DNA of 6,366 nt from Flavobacterium sp. (lineage in GTDB: Bacteria > Bacteroidota > Bacteroidia > Flavobacteriales > Flavobacteriaceae). The DNA lies in NCBI GenBank assembly GCA_003449615.1, contig DMHA01000416.1, positions 635 through 7,000 on the forward strand. The letters run 5' to 3'. A program made the translations under genes and the position numbers. Of the stretch, positions 1 through 6,123 are shown piece by piece; the stretch's first letter is position 1, and each line of letters begins with the position of its first letter. Below the pieces are notes generated by a model that did not search any database, had not been told where the DNA came from, and saw only the letters and a list, made by a program, of their open reading frames with translations.

Positions 1-323
1 TGACCTTTGATCCTGTCCCGCCATTGAGTTATGCCTTTTGCTCGGACACGGTTTATGACGAAAGTATTATTCCCATAATAAAGGAAGTTGATGTGTTGTA
101 TCACGAATCAACTTTTTTGGATTCGGAGGAAGCTTTGGCTAGGAAAACAATGCATTCTACAGCAAAAGAAGCGGCAACCATTGCTTTGAAAGCCAAGGTA
201 AAACAATTGGTTTTGGGACATTATTCTACTCGATATGAAAGTATTACACTTTTTAAAGAGCAAGCCGAAACCATTTTCCCGAATATTCTTTTAGCCGATG
301 ATGGGAAGTCTTATGAGTTTTGA
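1..323 (+). CDS. rnz: Ribonuclease Z, C-terminal fragment (5' end outside window)
   Basis: This is the last ~106 codons of a tRNA 3'-processing endonuclease (tRNase Z, metallo-beta-lactamase fold, cytoplasmic, zinc-dependent), which cuts pre-tRNAs at the discriminator base. The frame is open to the left edge, with the first whole codon at base 3 and the stop TGA at 321-323. The TTG at 24 is an internal Leu codon, not a start. Visible hallmarks in order: CSDT with the metal-bridging Asp (codon at 45), HEST (His at 102), the HST loop of bacterial RNase Z (MHSTAKEAA, His at 153), and GHYSTRY with the last metal-ligand His (219). These match the C-terminal third of the family; the N-terminal HxHxDH site lies outside the window. 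No clear intrinsic terminator follows directly, but a palindromic repeat with a short T-run lies 75 bp downstream. Identity is secure; only the fragment is seen. Confidence 0.93.
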   Translation, partial: TFDPVPPLSYAFCSDTVYDESIIPIIKEVDVLYHESTFLDSEEALARKTMHSTAKEAATIALKAKVKQLVLGHYSTRYESITLFKEQAETIFPNILLADDGKSYEF

Positions 324-350
324 TTTTGCATTGTATTTAAAATTTTCTGA

Positions 351-380
351 AACAAATTACACAAATTATCACAAATTTTA
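351..380. repeat. Three tandem 10-bp CACAAATT-type units
   Basis: Bases 351-380 read as three 10-mers in register: aacaaattac, acaaattatc and acaaatttta. The same word returns inverted as two units at 448-466 (aatttgtgta, aatttgtga) and once more at 493-502 (aaatttgtgg). The whole 351-502 stretch therefore looks like one composite repeat and not random AT-rich spacer. Words of this kind are, from memory, common between genes in Flavobacterium; the family cannot be confirmed from one copy. Confidence 0.6.
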
Positions 381-397
381 ATAATACTTAAAATTGG

Positions 398-496
398 ATT
401 TGCTTCGCTTGCTGACTTTGATGCAGTCACGAATTATATCACATAGGAATTTGTGTAAATTTGTGACTCGAGCGATAGCGAACAGGCGAAGCAAAT
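398..496. repeat. Imperfect inverted repeat, palindromic intergenic element
   Basis: The outer arms ATTTGCTTCGC (398-408) and GCGAAGCAAAT (486-496) are perfect complements. The inner arms AGTCAC (425-430) and GTGACT (463-468) are also perfect and extend with cacgaatt/aatttgtg, which has one G-T wobble. The 16-17 bases between the inner and outer arms pair poorly. The apex loop is about 20 bases. Six T's follow at 507-512, so the transcript could fold into a long stem that helps end rnz transcription, although the T-run is 10 bases beyond the stem. It is more likely a dispersed flavobacterial repeat than a dedicated terminator. Confidence 0.6.
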
Positions 497-534
497 TTGT
501 GGTTAATTTTTTAAAAGGTAATAACTTGCAAAAA

Positions 535-569
535 TTGAGAACAATTTCATTTTAAAACATATAATTTTG
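535..569 (+). promoter_or_regulatory. Candidate Bacteroidota-type promoter for pdxH
   Basis: TAATTTTG at 562-569 is a perfect match to the Bacteroidota -7 consensus TAnnTTTG and lies 25 bp before the pdxH ATG. The best -33 TTG is at 535-537, a gap of 24 bases, slightly longer than the usual 17-23. The downstream leader would be short and has no Shine-Dalgarno sequence, which is normal for this phylum. Confidence 0.5.
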
Positions 570-594
570 CATCCAATAAATTTAATACAGGCAA

Positions 595-1239
595 ATGAAA
601 GATATCACCAATTATAGAAAATCTTACGAAAAGAATGAACTTTTGGAAACCAATATTCCCGAAGACCCTATCAATTTATTCAATAGATGGTTTCACGAAG
701 TAGAGGATTTTGGAGGTGATGATGAAGTGAATGCGATGACCGTTTCCACGCTTGGTTTGGATGGTTTTCCGAAGTCGAGAGTGGTTCTTTTGAAGCAATT
801 TACTTATGAAGGATTTATATTTTACACCAATTACAATTCAGAAAAAGGAAAAGCCATTGCCAATAATCCAAATGTTTGTCTATCTTTTTTTTGGTCGTCA
901 CTCGAACGCCAAGTAATTATCAAAGGTGTCGCCGAAAAAATTTCGGAAAATCTTTCAGATGGTTATTTTGAATCCCGACCAACAGGAAGTAAATTTGGAG
1001 CCATAGTTTCCAATCAAAGTGAGATTATTGCATCCAGAACTGTTTTAGAAGAAGGTTTAAAACAATTGGAAAATCAATTTGAGGGTAAAGAAATCCCAAG
1101 ACCAAAATTTTGGGGCGGCTATTTGGTTCGTCCCGTAGCAGTTGAATTTTGGCAAGGAAGACCCAACCGTTTGCACGATAGAATTCGCTATCAGTTGCAA
1201 GAAGATTATTTTTGGAAAATAGACCGGCTTGCCCCTTGA
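595..1239 (+). CDS. pdxH: Pyridoxamine 5'-phosphate oxidase
   Basis: This FMN-dependent cytoplasmic flavoenzyme oxidises pyridoxine 5'-phosphate or pyridoxamine 5'-phosphate to pyridoxal 5'-phosphate with O2, the last step of PLP synthesis and salvage. The 214 residues match the family length (E. coli about 218). FMN-binding elements are visible: RVVLLK (62-67), FYTNYNSEKG (76-85) and SSLERQV (101-107). The substrate residues known from E. coli PdxH line up with a constant offset of five: K67, Y124, R128, S132, R192 and H194 (in RLHDR). The N-terminal RxxY (R8, Y11) is also present. The protein ends in the family signature WKIDRLAP, so both ends are intact. The ATG at 595 is chosen because the N-terminal RxxY motif follows directly. 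It has its own likely promoter and a 120-bp gap before the next gene, so it is probably monocistronic. Nothing is odd. Confidence 0.96.
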   Translation: MKDITNYRKSYEKNELLETNIPEDPINLFNRWFHEVEDFGGDDEVNAMTVSTLGLDGFPKSRVVLLKQFTYEGFIFYTNYNSEKGKAIANNPNVCLSFFWSSLERQVIIKGVAEKISENLSDGYFESRPTGSKFGAIVSNQSEIIASRTVLEEGLKQLENQFEGKEIPRPKFWGGYLVRPVAVEFWQGRPNRLHDRIRYQLQEDYFWKIDRLAP

Positions 1240-1280
1240 TAATTATTTCGTCAATTCTATTTTTTATAAAATCATTACAA

Positions 1281-1314
1281 TTTGTTTAAATATCTTAGAT
1301 TATTCTTAGATTTA
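1281..1314 (+). promoter_or_regulatory. Candidate promoter for the nucleoside transporter gene
   Basis: TTTG at 1281-1284 is followed after 22 bases by TAGATTTA at 1307-1314, which differs from TAnnTTTG only in the last base. Spacing fits the Bacteroidota sigma factor pattern, and it would give a leader of roughly 40 bases before the ATG at 1360. No operator-like palindrome was seen around it. Confidence 0.4.
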
Positions 1315-1359
1315 CCCAATCTATAAGCTATTTTTCATTTTAAATTAAATTCCATTATT

Positions 1360-2616
1360 ATGAACATAAAAAACAGGCTCACATTAATGAGTTTTCTCCA
1401 GTTTTTTGTTTGGGGAGCATGGTTGATAACCGTTGGGAATTATTGGTTTGCAACCAAACAATGGAGTGGAGCCGAATTTGGTGCCATATTTTCAACTTTA
1501 GGACTTTCTTCTATACTAATGCCAGCATTGACAGGCATTATCGCCGATAGATGGGTAAATGCTGAAAAACTGTATGGGATTCTACACATTTTAGGCGGTT
1601 TGGCACTTTGCTATTTGCCTCAAGTGGACAATCCTACAACATTCTATTGGGTTATTTTTGGTGCTATGCTTTGCTATATGCCAACTATTTCTTTGTCAAA
1701 TTCAGTGGCTTATAATATTTTGAAAAACAATAATTATGATGTAGTCAAAGTTTTCCCGCCCATTAGGGTTTGGGGAACTATTGGTTTTATAGCTGCAATG
1801 TGGTTGACGAATTTAACCGGAAATAAAGCTTCTGTCAATATGTTTTATATTTCGGCTTTAGCAGCATTCATTTTAGGTATTTATTCTTTTACTTTGCCAC
1901 AATGTCCGCCGCAAAGATTAATTGACAAAGACGTTTCATTTGCCAAAAAATTAGGATTGGATGCTTTCAAATTATTTGGAACTTACAAAATGGCTATCTT
2001 CTTTATATTCTCGATGTTTTTGGGAGCTGCTTTACAATTGACCAATATGTATGGCGATGTGTATTTGTCTGAATTTGGAAATATGCCAGAATATGCAGAT
2101 AGTTTTGTGGTGCAAAAATCTACTCTGATTATGTCAATTTCACAATTTTCGGAAACGGCGTTTATCTTGGCGATTCCATTTTTTTTGAAACGATTTGGCA
2201 TCAAGCAAGTGATGTTGATTTCTATGTTGGCTTGGGTATTGCGTTTCGGATTCTTTGCTTATGGCGATCCTTCATTTGGAGGAACAATCTTAATTATTAT
2301 GTCGTGCATCGTTTACGGAATGGCTTTTGATTTCTTTAATATTTCGGGTTCGTTATTTATCGAAACCACAACAGATTCTTCAATTCGTTCGAGTGCGCAA
2401 GGATTGTTTATGATGATGTCTAATGGTTTTGGTGCTTTCTTTGGTGGCATCATCAGCGGACAAGTGATAGATACTTATTTTACACTCAACGGTGTTAGAG
2501 ATTGGCACAATATCTGGTTGGCTTTTGCTGCTTATGCTTTAGTAATTGCCGTGGCATTTTCAGTACTTTTCAAACACAAACACAATCCTGAAGAAGTGGC
2601 GAATGTGAGTCATTAA
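1360..2616 (+). CDS. nupG: Nucleoside:H+ symporter, NupG family (MFS)
   Basis: This inner-membrane permease imports nucleosides with protons. It belongs to the nucleoside:H+ symporter family of the major facilitator superfamily, with about 12 hydrophobic helices across its 418 residues. As I recall E. coli NupG, the two proteins have the same length, share long near-identical blocks, and both end in VSH. Diagnostic blocks: SFLQFFVWGAWL (11-22), FPPIRVWGTIGF (132-143), GLDAF then MAIFFIFSM (199-219), SISQFSETAFIL (259-270) and YGMAFDFFNISGS (319-331). Residues matching those reported to line the NupG uridine site are kept: R136, T140, F143, Q226, N229, Q262, E265, Y319 and F323, plus D324. A longer cytoplasmic loop lies near 180-205, midway, as usual for MFS proteins. 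The exact nucleoside range cannot be read from sequence; family membership is secure. The gene has its own candidate promoter and converges on gcvT. Confidence 0.93.
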   Translation: MNIKNRLTLMSFLQFFVWGAWLITVGNYWFATKQWSGAEFGAIFSTLGLSSILMPALTGIIADRWVNAEKLYGILHILGGLALCYLPQVDNPTTFYWVIFGAMLCYMPTISLSNSVAYNILKNNNYDVVKVFPPIRVWGTIGFIAAMWLTNLTGNKASVNMFYISALAAFILGIYSFTLPQCPPQRLIDKDVSFAKKLGLDAFKLFGTYKMAIFFIFSMFLGAALQLTNMYGDVYLSEFGNMPEYADSFVVQKSTLIMSISQFSETAFILAIPFFLKRFGIKQVMLISMLAWVLRFGFFAYGDPSFGGTILIIMSCIVYGMAFDFFNISGSLFIETTTDSSIRSSAQGLFMMMSNGFGAFFGGIISGQVIDTYFTLNGVRDWHNIWLAFAAYALVIAVAFSVLFKHKHNPEEVANVSH

Positions 2617-2718
2617 GATACTTTTGTAACTCAAAATCGAATTAATAAATCGGGTGATTTTATTCATATCCTAGCCATGGTTTCGTTAGCGGGGCTATTT
2701 GCTATTGTGGTAATTTTT

Positions 2719-2760
2719 GCTATTGCTATTGTTATTGTTATTGTTATTGCTATTGATATT
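2719..2760. repeat. Hexanucleotide microsatellite, seven units of (G/C/T)-TATT-type
   Basis: On the + strand the unit is TATTGY, with minor variants: GCTATT twice, GTTATT three times, GCTATT, then GATATT, all in a strict 6-base register. Read as the - strand it is CAATAR and begins right at the gcvT stop codon, whose last bases overlap it. The upstream flank (2701-2718) has two degenerate copies, GCTATT and GCTATTG. No gene function is evident; simple-sequence slippage is the likely origin. Confidence 0.85.
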
Positions 2761-3841
2761 ATTTCTTATAAAAAGGCAGTTTTACCACTTTTGCCGGCAC
2801 ATCATTTTTTCTGATTCTAATGAAAATTTCACTGTCTATTGTACTGTTTTCGGTGGTTACATAACCTAGTCCTATTCCAACATTCATCGATGGTGACATC
2901 GTTCCTGAAGTTACAATTCCAATAACATTTCCATTAGCATTTACTATTTCGTAATCGTGTCTTGGCACGGCTCGTTCTTGCATTTCGAAAGCGACTAATT
3001 TCTTTGAAACACCTGCTTCTTTTTGTTTTTTCAAGTTTTCAGAATTGGTAAATTCTTTAGAAAATTTGGTAATCCAACCCAAACCTGCTTCAAGTGGCGA
3101 AGTTATGTCGTTGATGTCGTTTCCGTACAAACAAAAACCCATTTCCAAACGCAAGGTATCACGAGCGGCGAGACCAATTGGCTTGATTCCGAAAGCTGCA
3201 CCCGCTTCAAAAACCTTGTTCCATATTTGTTCTACTTCCGAGTTTTTACAATAAATCTCGAAACCGCCTGAACCTGTGTACCCCGTTGCAGAGATGATTA
3301 CATGTTCGATTCCTGCAAAATCGCCTACTTCAAAATGATAGTATTGAATAGCCGTTAAATCTACCGAAGTCAAGGATTGCATAGCTTCTACCGCTTTTGG
3401 TCCCTGAATCGCCAATAGTGAATAATCATCCGAAAGGTTTTTCATTTCCACTCCCGAATCGTTGTTTGACGAAATCCACTCCCAATCTTTGTCAATATTT
3501 GAAGCATTTACGACTAATAAATATTGTTCTTCTTTTATTTTATAAACCAACAAATCATCCACAATGCCGCCATCATTATTTGGCAAACAAGAATATTGTG
3601 CTCTTCCAATGGTTAATGTCGAAGCATCATTAGAAGTCACTTTTTGGATTAAAGCCAAAGCATTAGGGCCAGTTAGCAAAAATTCGCCCATGTGCGACAC
3701 ATCAAAAACGCCAACTTTGTTGCGAACTGTTTCGTGTTCCGCATTGACACCTTCGTATAAAATGGGCATATTATAACCAGCAAACGGAAGCATTTTGGCT
3801 CCCAAACTCTCGTGAATGTGTGTTAGTGCAGTATTTTTCAT
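2759..3841 (-). CDS. gcvT: Aminomethyltransferase, glycine cleavage system T-protein
   Basis: GcvT transfers the one-carbon unit from aminomethyl-lipoyl H-protein to tetrahydrofolate, giving 5,10-methylene-THF and ammonia (cytoplasm; works with GcvP, GcvH and Lpd, none in this window). The 360 residues are the normal length. Seen: N-terminal [20 protein letters not shown] (48-53), [10 protein letters not shown] with the catalytic Asp near residue 95, [11 protein letters not shown] (187-197) with the folate-contacting Glu at 195, [10 protein letters not shown] with R227, [14 protein letters not shown], and a C-terminal barrel domain with [11 protein letters not shown]. The start is the ATG at 3841-3839 ([11 protein letters not shown]). 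An in-frame TTG six bases upstream would add two residues and is not needed. One oddity is Ser at 191, where many T-proteins have Glu (YTGE). No good TAnnTTTG box was found upstream. Transcription is convergent with the nucleoside transporter and divergent from nnrD. Confidence 0.95.
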   Translation of the reverse strand: MKNTALTHIHESLGAKMLPFAGYNMPILYEGVNAEHETVRNKVGVFDVSHMGEFLLTGPNALALIQKVTSNDASTLTIGRAQYSCLPNNDGGIVDDLLVYKIKEEQYLLVVNASNIDKDWEWISSNNDSGVEMKNLSDDYSLLAIQGPKAVEAMQSLTSVDLTAIQYYHFEVGDFAGIEHVIISATGYTGSGGFEIYCKNSEVEQIWNKVFEAGAAFGIKPIGLAARDTLRLEMGFCLYGNDINDITSPLEAGLGWITKFSKEFTNSENLKKQKEAGVSKKLVAFEMQERAVPRHDYEIVNANGNVIGIVTSGTMSPSMNVGIGLGYVTTENSTIDSEIFIRIRKNDVPAKVVKLPFYKK

Positions 3842-4047
3842 TGTCAATTGATATAAAATTTGAAGTGGCTAATTTATTGATTATTTATGGAGTTACAAAG
3901 GGTTTTATATAGACTATTCGGATTTATAGATTTTTTTTCAACCCATACAAATTGAAGGATTTTATTATTTTAAGCTTAGAATTCAATACAACTATAAATC
4001 TGGTTATTAAATATTTTTTTGTATTTTTAACAAACAAATTCCATTGA

Positions 4048-4899
4048 ATGAAAACTACAATTTCTATTGATAAATCTGAAATTCTAAAACGCTACAAACC
4101 CATAGATGCAAATACCCACAAAGGAATTCAGGGTCACGCTTTAATCATAGGGGGAAGTTACGGAAAAATTGGTGCGATGACTTTGTCTTCAAGGGCTTGT
4201 TTGAAAACAGGTTGTGGCTTAGTAACTGTATTTGTACCTCGTTGTGGGTATAGAATTTTACAAATTTCCAATCCCGAAGTAATGGTTTTGACTGATATTG
4301 CTGTAAAATATATCTCTAAAATTATAATAGATTTTGTACCCAAAGCCATCGGAATTGGACCTGGAATGGGTCAAGATATCGAAACACATACCGCTTTACA
4401 CCGATTTCTAAAAACCAATAAAATTCCCTTGGTTATTGATGCCGATGCACTGAATATTTTGGCTCAAAACCAACAATGGCTCACTTTTTTGCCTGAAAAA
4501 ACCATTTTTACTCCACATCAAAAAGAATTAGAGAGACTAATAGGAAAATGGAATTCCGATGCAGAGAAATTTCAAAAAACTGTCAATTTTTCTAAACAGA
4601 ATAATTTAATAATTGTGATGAAAGGAGCGCCAACTTATATAATTGACGGAGAAACTATTTACGAAAACACGACTGGAAACGCTGCTTTGGCTTCAGCTGG
4701 AACGGGAGATGTCCTTACGGGAATGATTACGAGTTTGATAGCACAATCTTATGTACCTATTGATGCAGCAATTATTGGGGTTTACCTTCACGGATTGACT
4801 GCTGATATTGCTTTGCCAGAAACTGGCTACCAATCTTTTTCAGCTTCGGATATCATTACCTATATTGGAAAAGCTTATTTGAGTTTGGAGAAAAAATAA
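4048..4899 (+). CDS. nnrD: ADP/ATP-dependent NAD(P)H-hydrate dehydratase (stand-alone)
   Basis: This metabolite-repair enzyme dehydrates damaged S-NAD(P)HX back to NAD(P)H at the expense of ADP or ATP, in the cytoplasm. Its ribokinase-like fold is shown by [14 protein letters not shown] (24-37), IGIGPGMG (101-108), DADAL (131-135), TPHQKEL (155-161), MKGAPT (191-196) and the nucleotide-binding/catalytic [16 protein letters not shown] (210-225) with Asp221. At 283 residues it is only the dehydratase domain; the epimerase (NnrE/YjeF-N) domain fused to it in E. coli Nnr is absent and is not encoded nearby, so a separate epimerase gene would be expected elsewhere. The ATG at 4048 fits the usual distance to HKG. 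A TATTTTTA at 4022-4029 is a weak -7 candidate with no -33 partner. The gene probably forms a transcript with the lactonase 53 bp downstream. Confidence 0.93.
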   Translation: MKTTISIDKSEILKRYKPIDANTHKGIQGHALIIGGSYGKIGAMTLSSRACLKTGCGLVTVFVPRCGYRILQISNPEVMVLTDIAVKYISKIIIDFVPKAIGIGPGMGQDIETHTALHRFLKTNKIPLVIDADALNILAQNQQWLTFLPEKTIFTPHQKELERLIGKWNSDAEKFQKTVNFSKQNNLIIVMKGAPTYIIDGETIYENTTGNAALASAGTGDVLTGMITSLIAQSYVPIDAAIIGVYLHGLTADIALPETGYQSFSASDIITYIGKAYLSLEKK

Positions 4900-4952
4900 A
4901 TCAAATCAACAACGTTCTGAAACCATAAAACTATCAAAAATAACAAAAACAG

Positions 4953-6065
4953 ATGAAACAATTCTTTTTTAATCTTCTATTATTTTTTACAATTGGTGCT
5001 ATGCAAGCCCAAAAAAACAAGCTCAATTTAATCGTTGGAACTTACACCAAACCATGCGATAGTAAAGGAATTTATGTTTATGAATTCGATTCCAAAACGG
5101 GCAATTTCAGTCTTAAAAGCAACACAGAAAATATTCTTAATCCCAGTTATTTGACGATTTCTGCCGACAATAAATTCGTTTATTCGGTAAGCGAAAATGA
5201 TAAAAAAAGTTCAGTTAGTGCTTTTGGATTTAATTCAAAAAGTGGAAAATTGAATTTTATTAATTATCAAAATCCAAACGGACTGAATCCTTGTTATATC
5301 ATCAATGATGAGAAGAACGTGATTACTGCCAATTATTCTAGTGGCAATATTTCGGTTTTGGGCAAAAATATTGATGGAAGCATTGGCGAAGTGAAGCAAG
5401 TAGTGCAACACACAGGAAAAAGCATCAATACCAAACGGCAGGATGCTCCTCACGCTCACATGGTTTATTTTTCGCCGGACAAGAAATTTGTTTTGGCTAA
5501 TGATTTAGGAACCGATAAAATCTATTTGTATCAATACAATCCAAATTCAGCCTCAGAAGTTTTAACGCTCAAGCGCAGTATTGATGTTAAACCTGGGAGT
5601 GGTCCTCGGCATTTGATATTTAGTAAAAATGGAAAACAGGTTTATTTGTTACAAGAATTGGACGGGACTGTAACTTCTTTTAGTTACGTCAACGGAATTT
5701 TGAATAAATTGAGTGAAATATCGGTTGTTCCCCCAGATTTCAAAGGAGATATTAGTGCGGCCGACATCCATATTTCGCCTGACGGAAAGTTTCTATACGC
5801 TTCCAATAGGGGAACTGCAAATGATATTTCGGCTTTTAAGATATTGAAAAACGGTCGATTACAATTCGTGCAAAGAACGAGCACTTTAGGAAAAGGCCCT
5901 CGAAATTTCAACATTGATCCAACAGGAAATTTTCTTTTGGTAGGGCATCAATATACCAATACAATCGTGATTTTTAAAAGAGACAAAAAATCGGGAATGC
6001 TTACTGATACAGGAAAAAAGATTGACTTGTGTTCTCCAGTTTGCTTGGTTTTTACTAAGATTTGA
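4953..6065 (+). CDS. Secreted lactonase, 7-bladed beta-propeller (6-phosphogluconolactonase type)
   Basis: This is a YbhE/Pgl-type lactonase (the propeller family, unrelated to the DevB-type enzyme). The E. coli member hydrolyses 6-phosphogluconolactone in the pentose phosphate pathway. Blade-like repeats of the form P-x-x-L-x-I/F-S-x-D-x-K-F-V/L-Y recur near 64-78, 167-182, 218-232, 271-284 and 315-330, with family blocks VGTYT (28-32), DAPHAHMVYFSPD (164-176), GSGPRHLIFS (215-224), ADIHISPDGKFLYASNRG (270-287) and GKGPRNF (313-319). Length 370 is typical allowing for the signal peptide. Residues 1-19 are a classic Sec signal (MKQFFFN, hydrophobic core, AMQA) with predicted cleavage before Gln20, so the mature protein would be periplasmic or outside. 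That location does not fit a cytosolic sugar-phosphate substrate, so the true substrate may be another lactone and I give no gene symbol. No promoter box is visible in the 53-bp gap from nnrD, suggesting co-transcription. Confidence 0.87.
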   Translation: MKQFFFNLLLFFTIGAMQAQKNKLNLIVGTYTKPCDSKGIYVYEFDSKTGNFSLKSNTENILNPSYLTISADNKFVYSVSENDKKSSVSAFGFNSKSGKLNFINYQNPNGLNPCYIINDEKNVITANYSSGNISVLGKNIDGSIGEVKQVVQHTGKSINTKRQDAPHAHMVYFSPDKKFVLANDLGTDKIYLYQYNPNSASEVLTLKRSIDVKPGSGPRHLIFSKNGKQVYLLQELDGTVTSFSYVNGILNKLSEISVVPPDFKGDISAADIHISPDGKFLYASNRGTANDISAFKILKNGRLQFVQRTSTLGKGPRNFNIDPTGNFLLVGHQYTNTIVIFKRDKKSGMLTDTGKKIDLCSPVCLVFTKI

Positions 6066-6076
6066 ATTAAGGAATC

Positions 6077-6118
6077 AGTCGCAGTTTTCAGTCACAGTGA
6101 GCACTGAAAACTGTGACT
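6077..6118. terminator. Stem-loop between convergent genes, candidate bidirectional terminator
   Basis: AGTCGCAGTTTTCAGT (6077-6092) pairs with ACTGAAAACTGTGACT (6103-6118): 16 base pairs with one G-T wobble and a 10-base loop. It lies 11 bases after the lactonase stop and 5 bases before the stop of the opposite-strand gene, which is where a shared terminator would be. Neither side has a real T-run, so it is not a textbook intrinsic terminator. The left arm and loop also contain a direct repeat, CAGTCGCAGT (6076-6085) and CAGTCACAGT (6089-6098). Confidence 0.5.
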
Positions 6119-6123
6119 AAACA

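Noticed and set aside
24..26. TTG at 24 as a start codon for a short protein
   Set aside because: The frame is open to the window edge and the upstream codons continue RNase Z sequence (FDPVPPLSYAFCSDT), so this is an internal Leu codon.
1983..2204. Open frame of 73 codons on the - strand inside nupG
   Set aside because: It lies wholly antisense to a strongly conserved transporter block and shows no recognisable protein features; it is a shadow of the real frame.
3023..3776. Several + strand open frames of 69-82 codons opposite gcvT
   Set aside because: They overlap each other and the well-supported gcvT gene in antisense; composition reflects gcvT codons read backwards.
3842..3847. TTG at 3847 as the gcvT start
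   Set aside because: The ATG six bases downstream gives the usual T-protein N-terminus; the two extra residues add nothing conserved.
4012..4021. TATTTTTTTG as a -7 box for nnrD
   Set aside because: It has two bases too many between TA and TTTG for the TAnnTTTG consensus, and no TTG lies at the right distance upstream.
3842..4047. Riboswitch (for example glycine) in the gcvT/nnrD divergent gap
   Set aside because: The gap is AT-rich with no paired helices or conserved G-rich cores on either strand; nothing resembles a glycine riboswitch.
5235..5914. Two - strand open frames (5235-5459, 5684-5914) inside the lactonase gene
   Set aside because: Both are antisense to clear beta-propeller coding sequence, have no promoter-like box and resemble no known protein.
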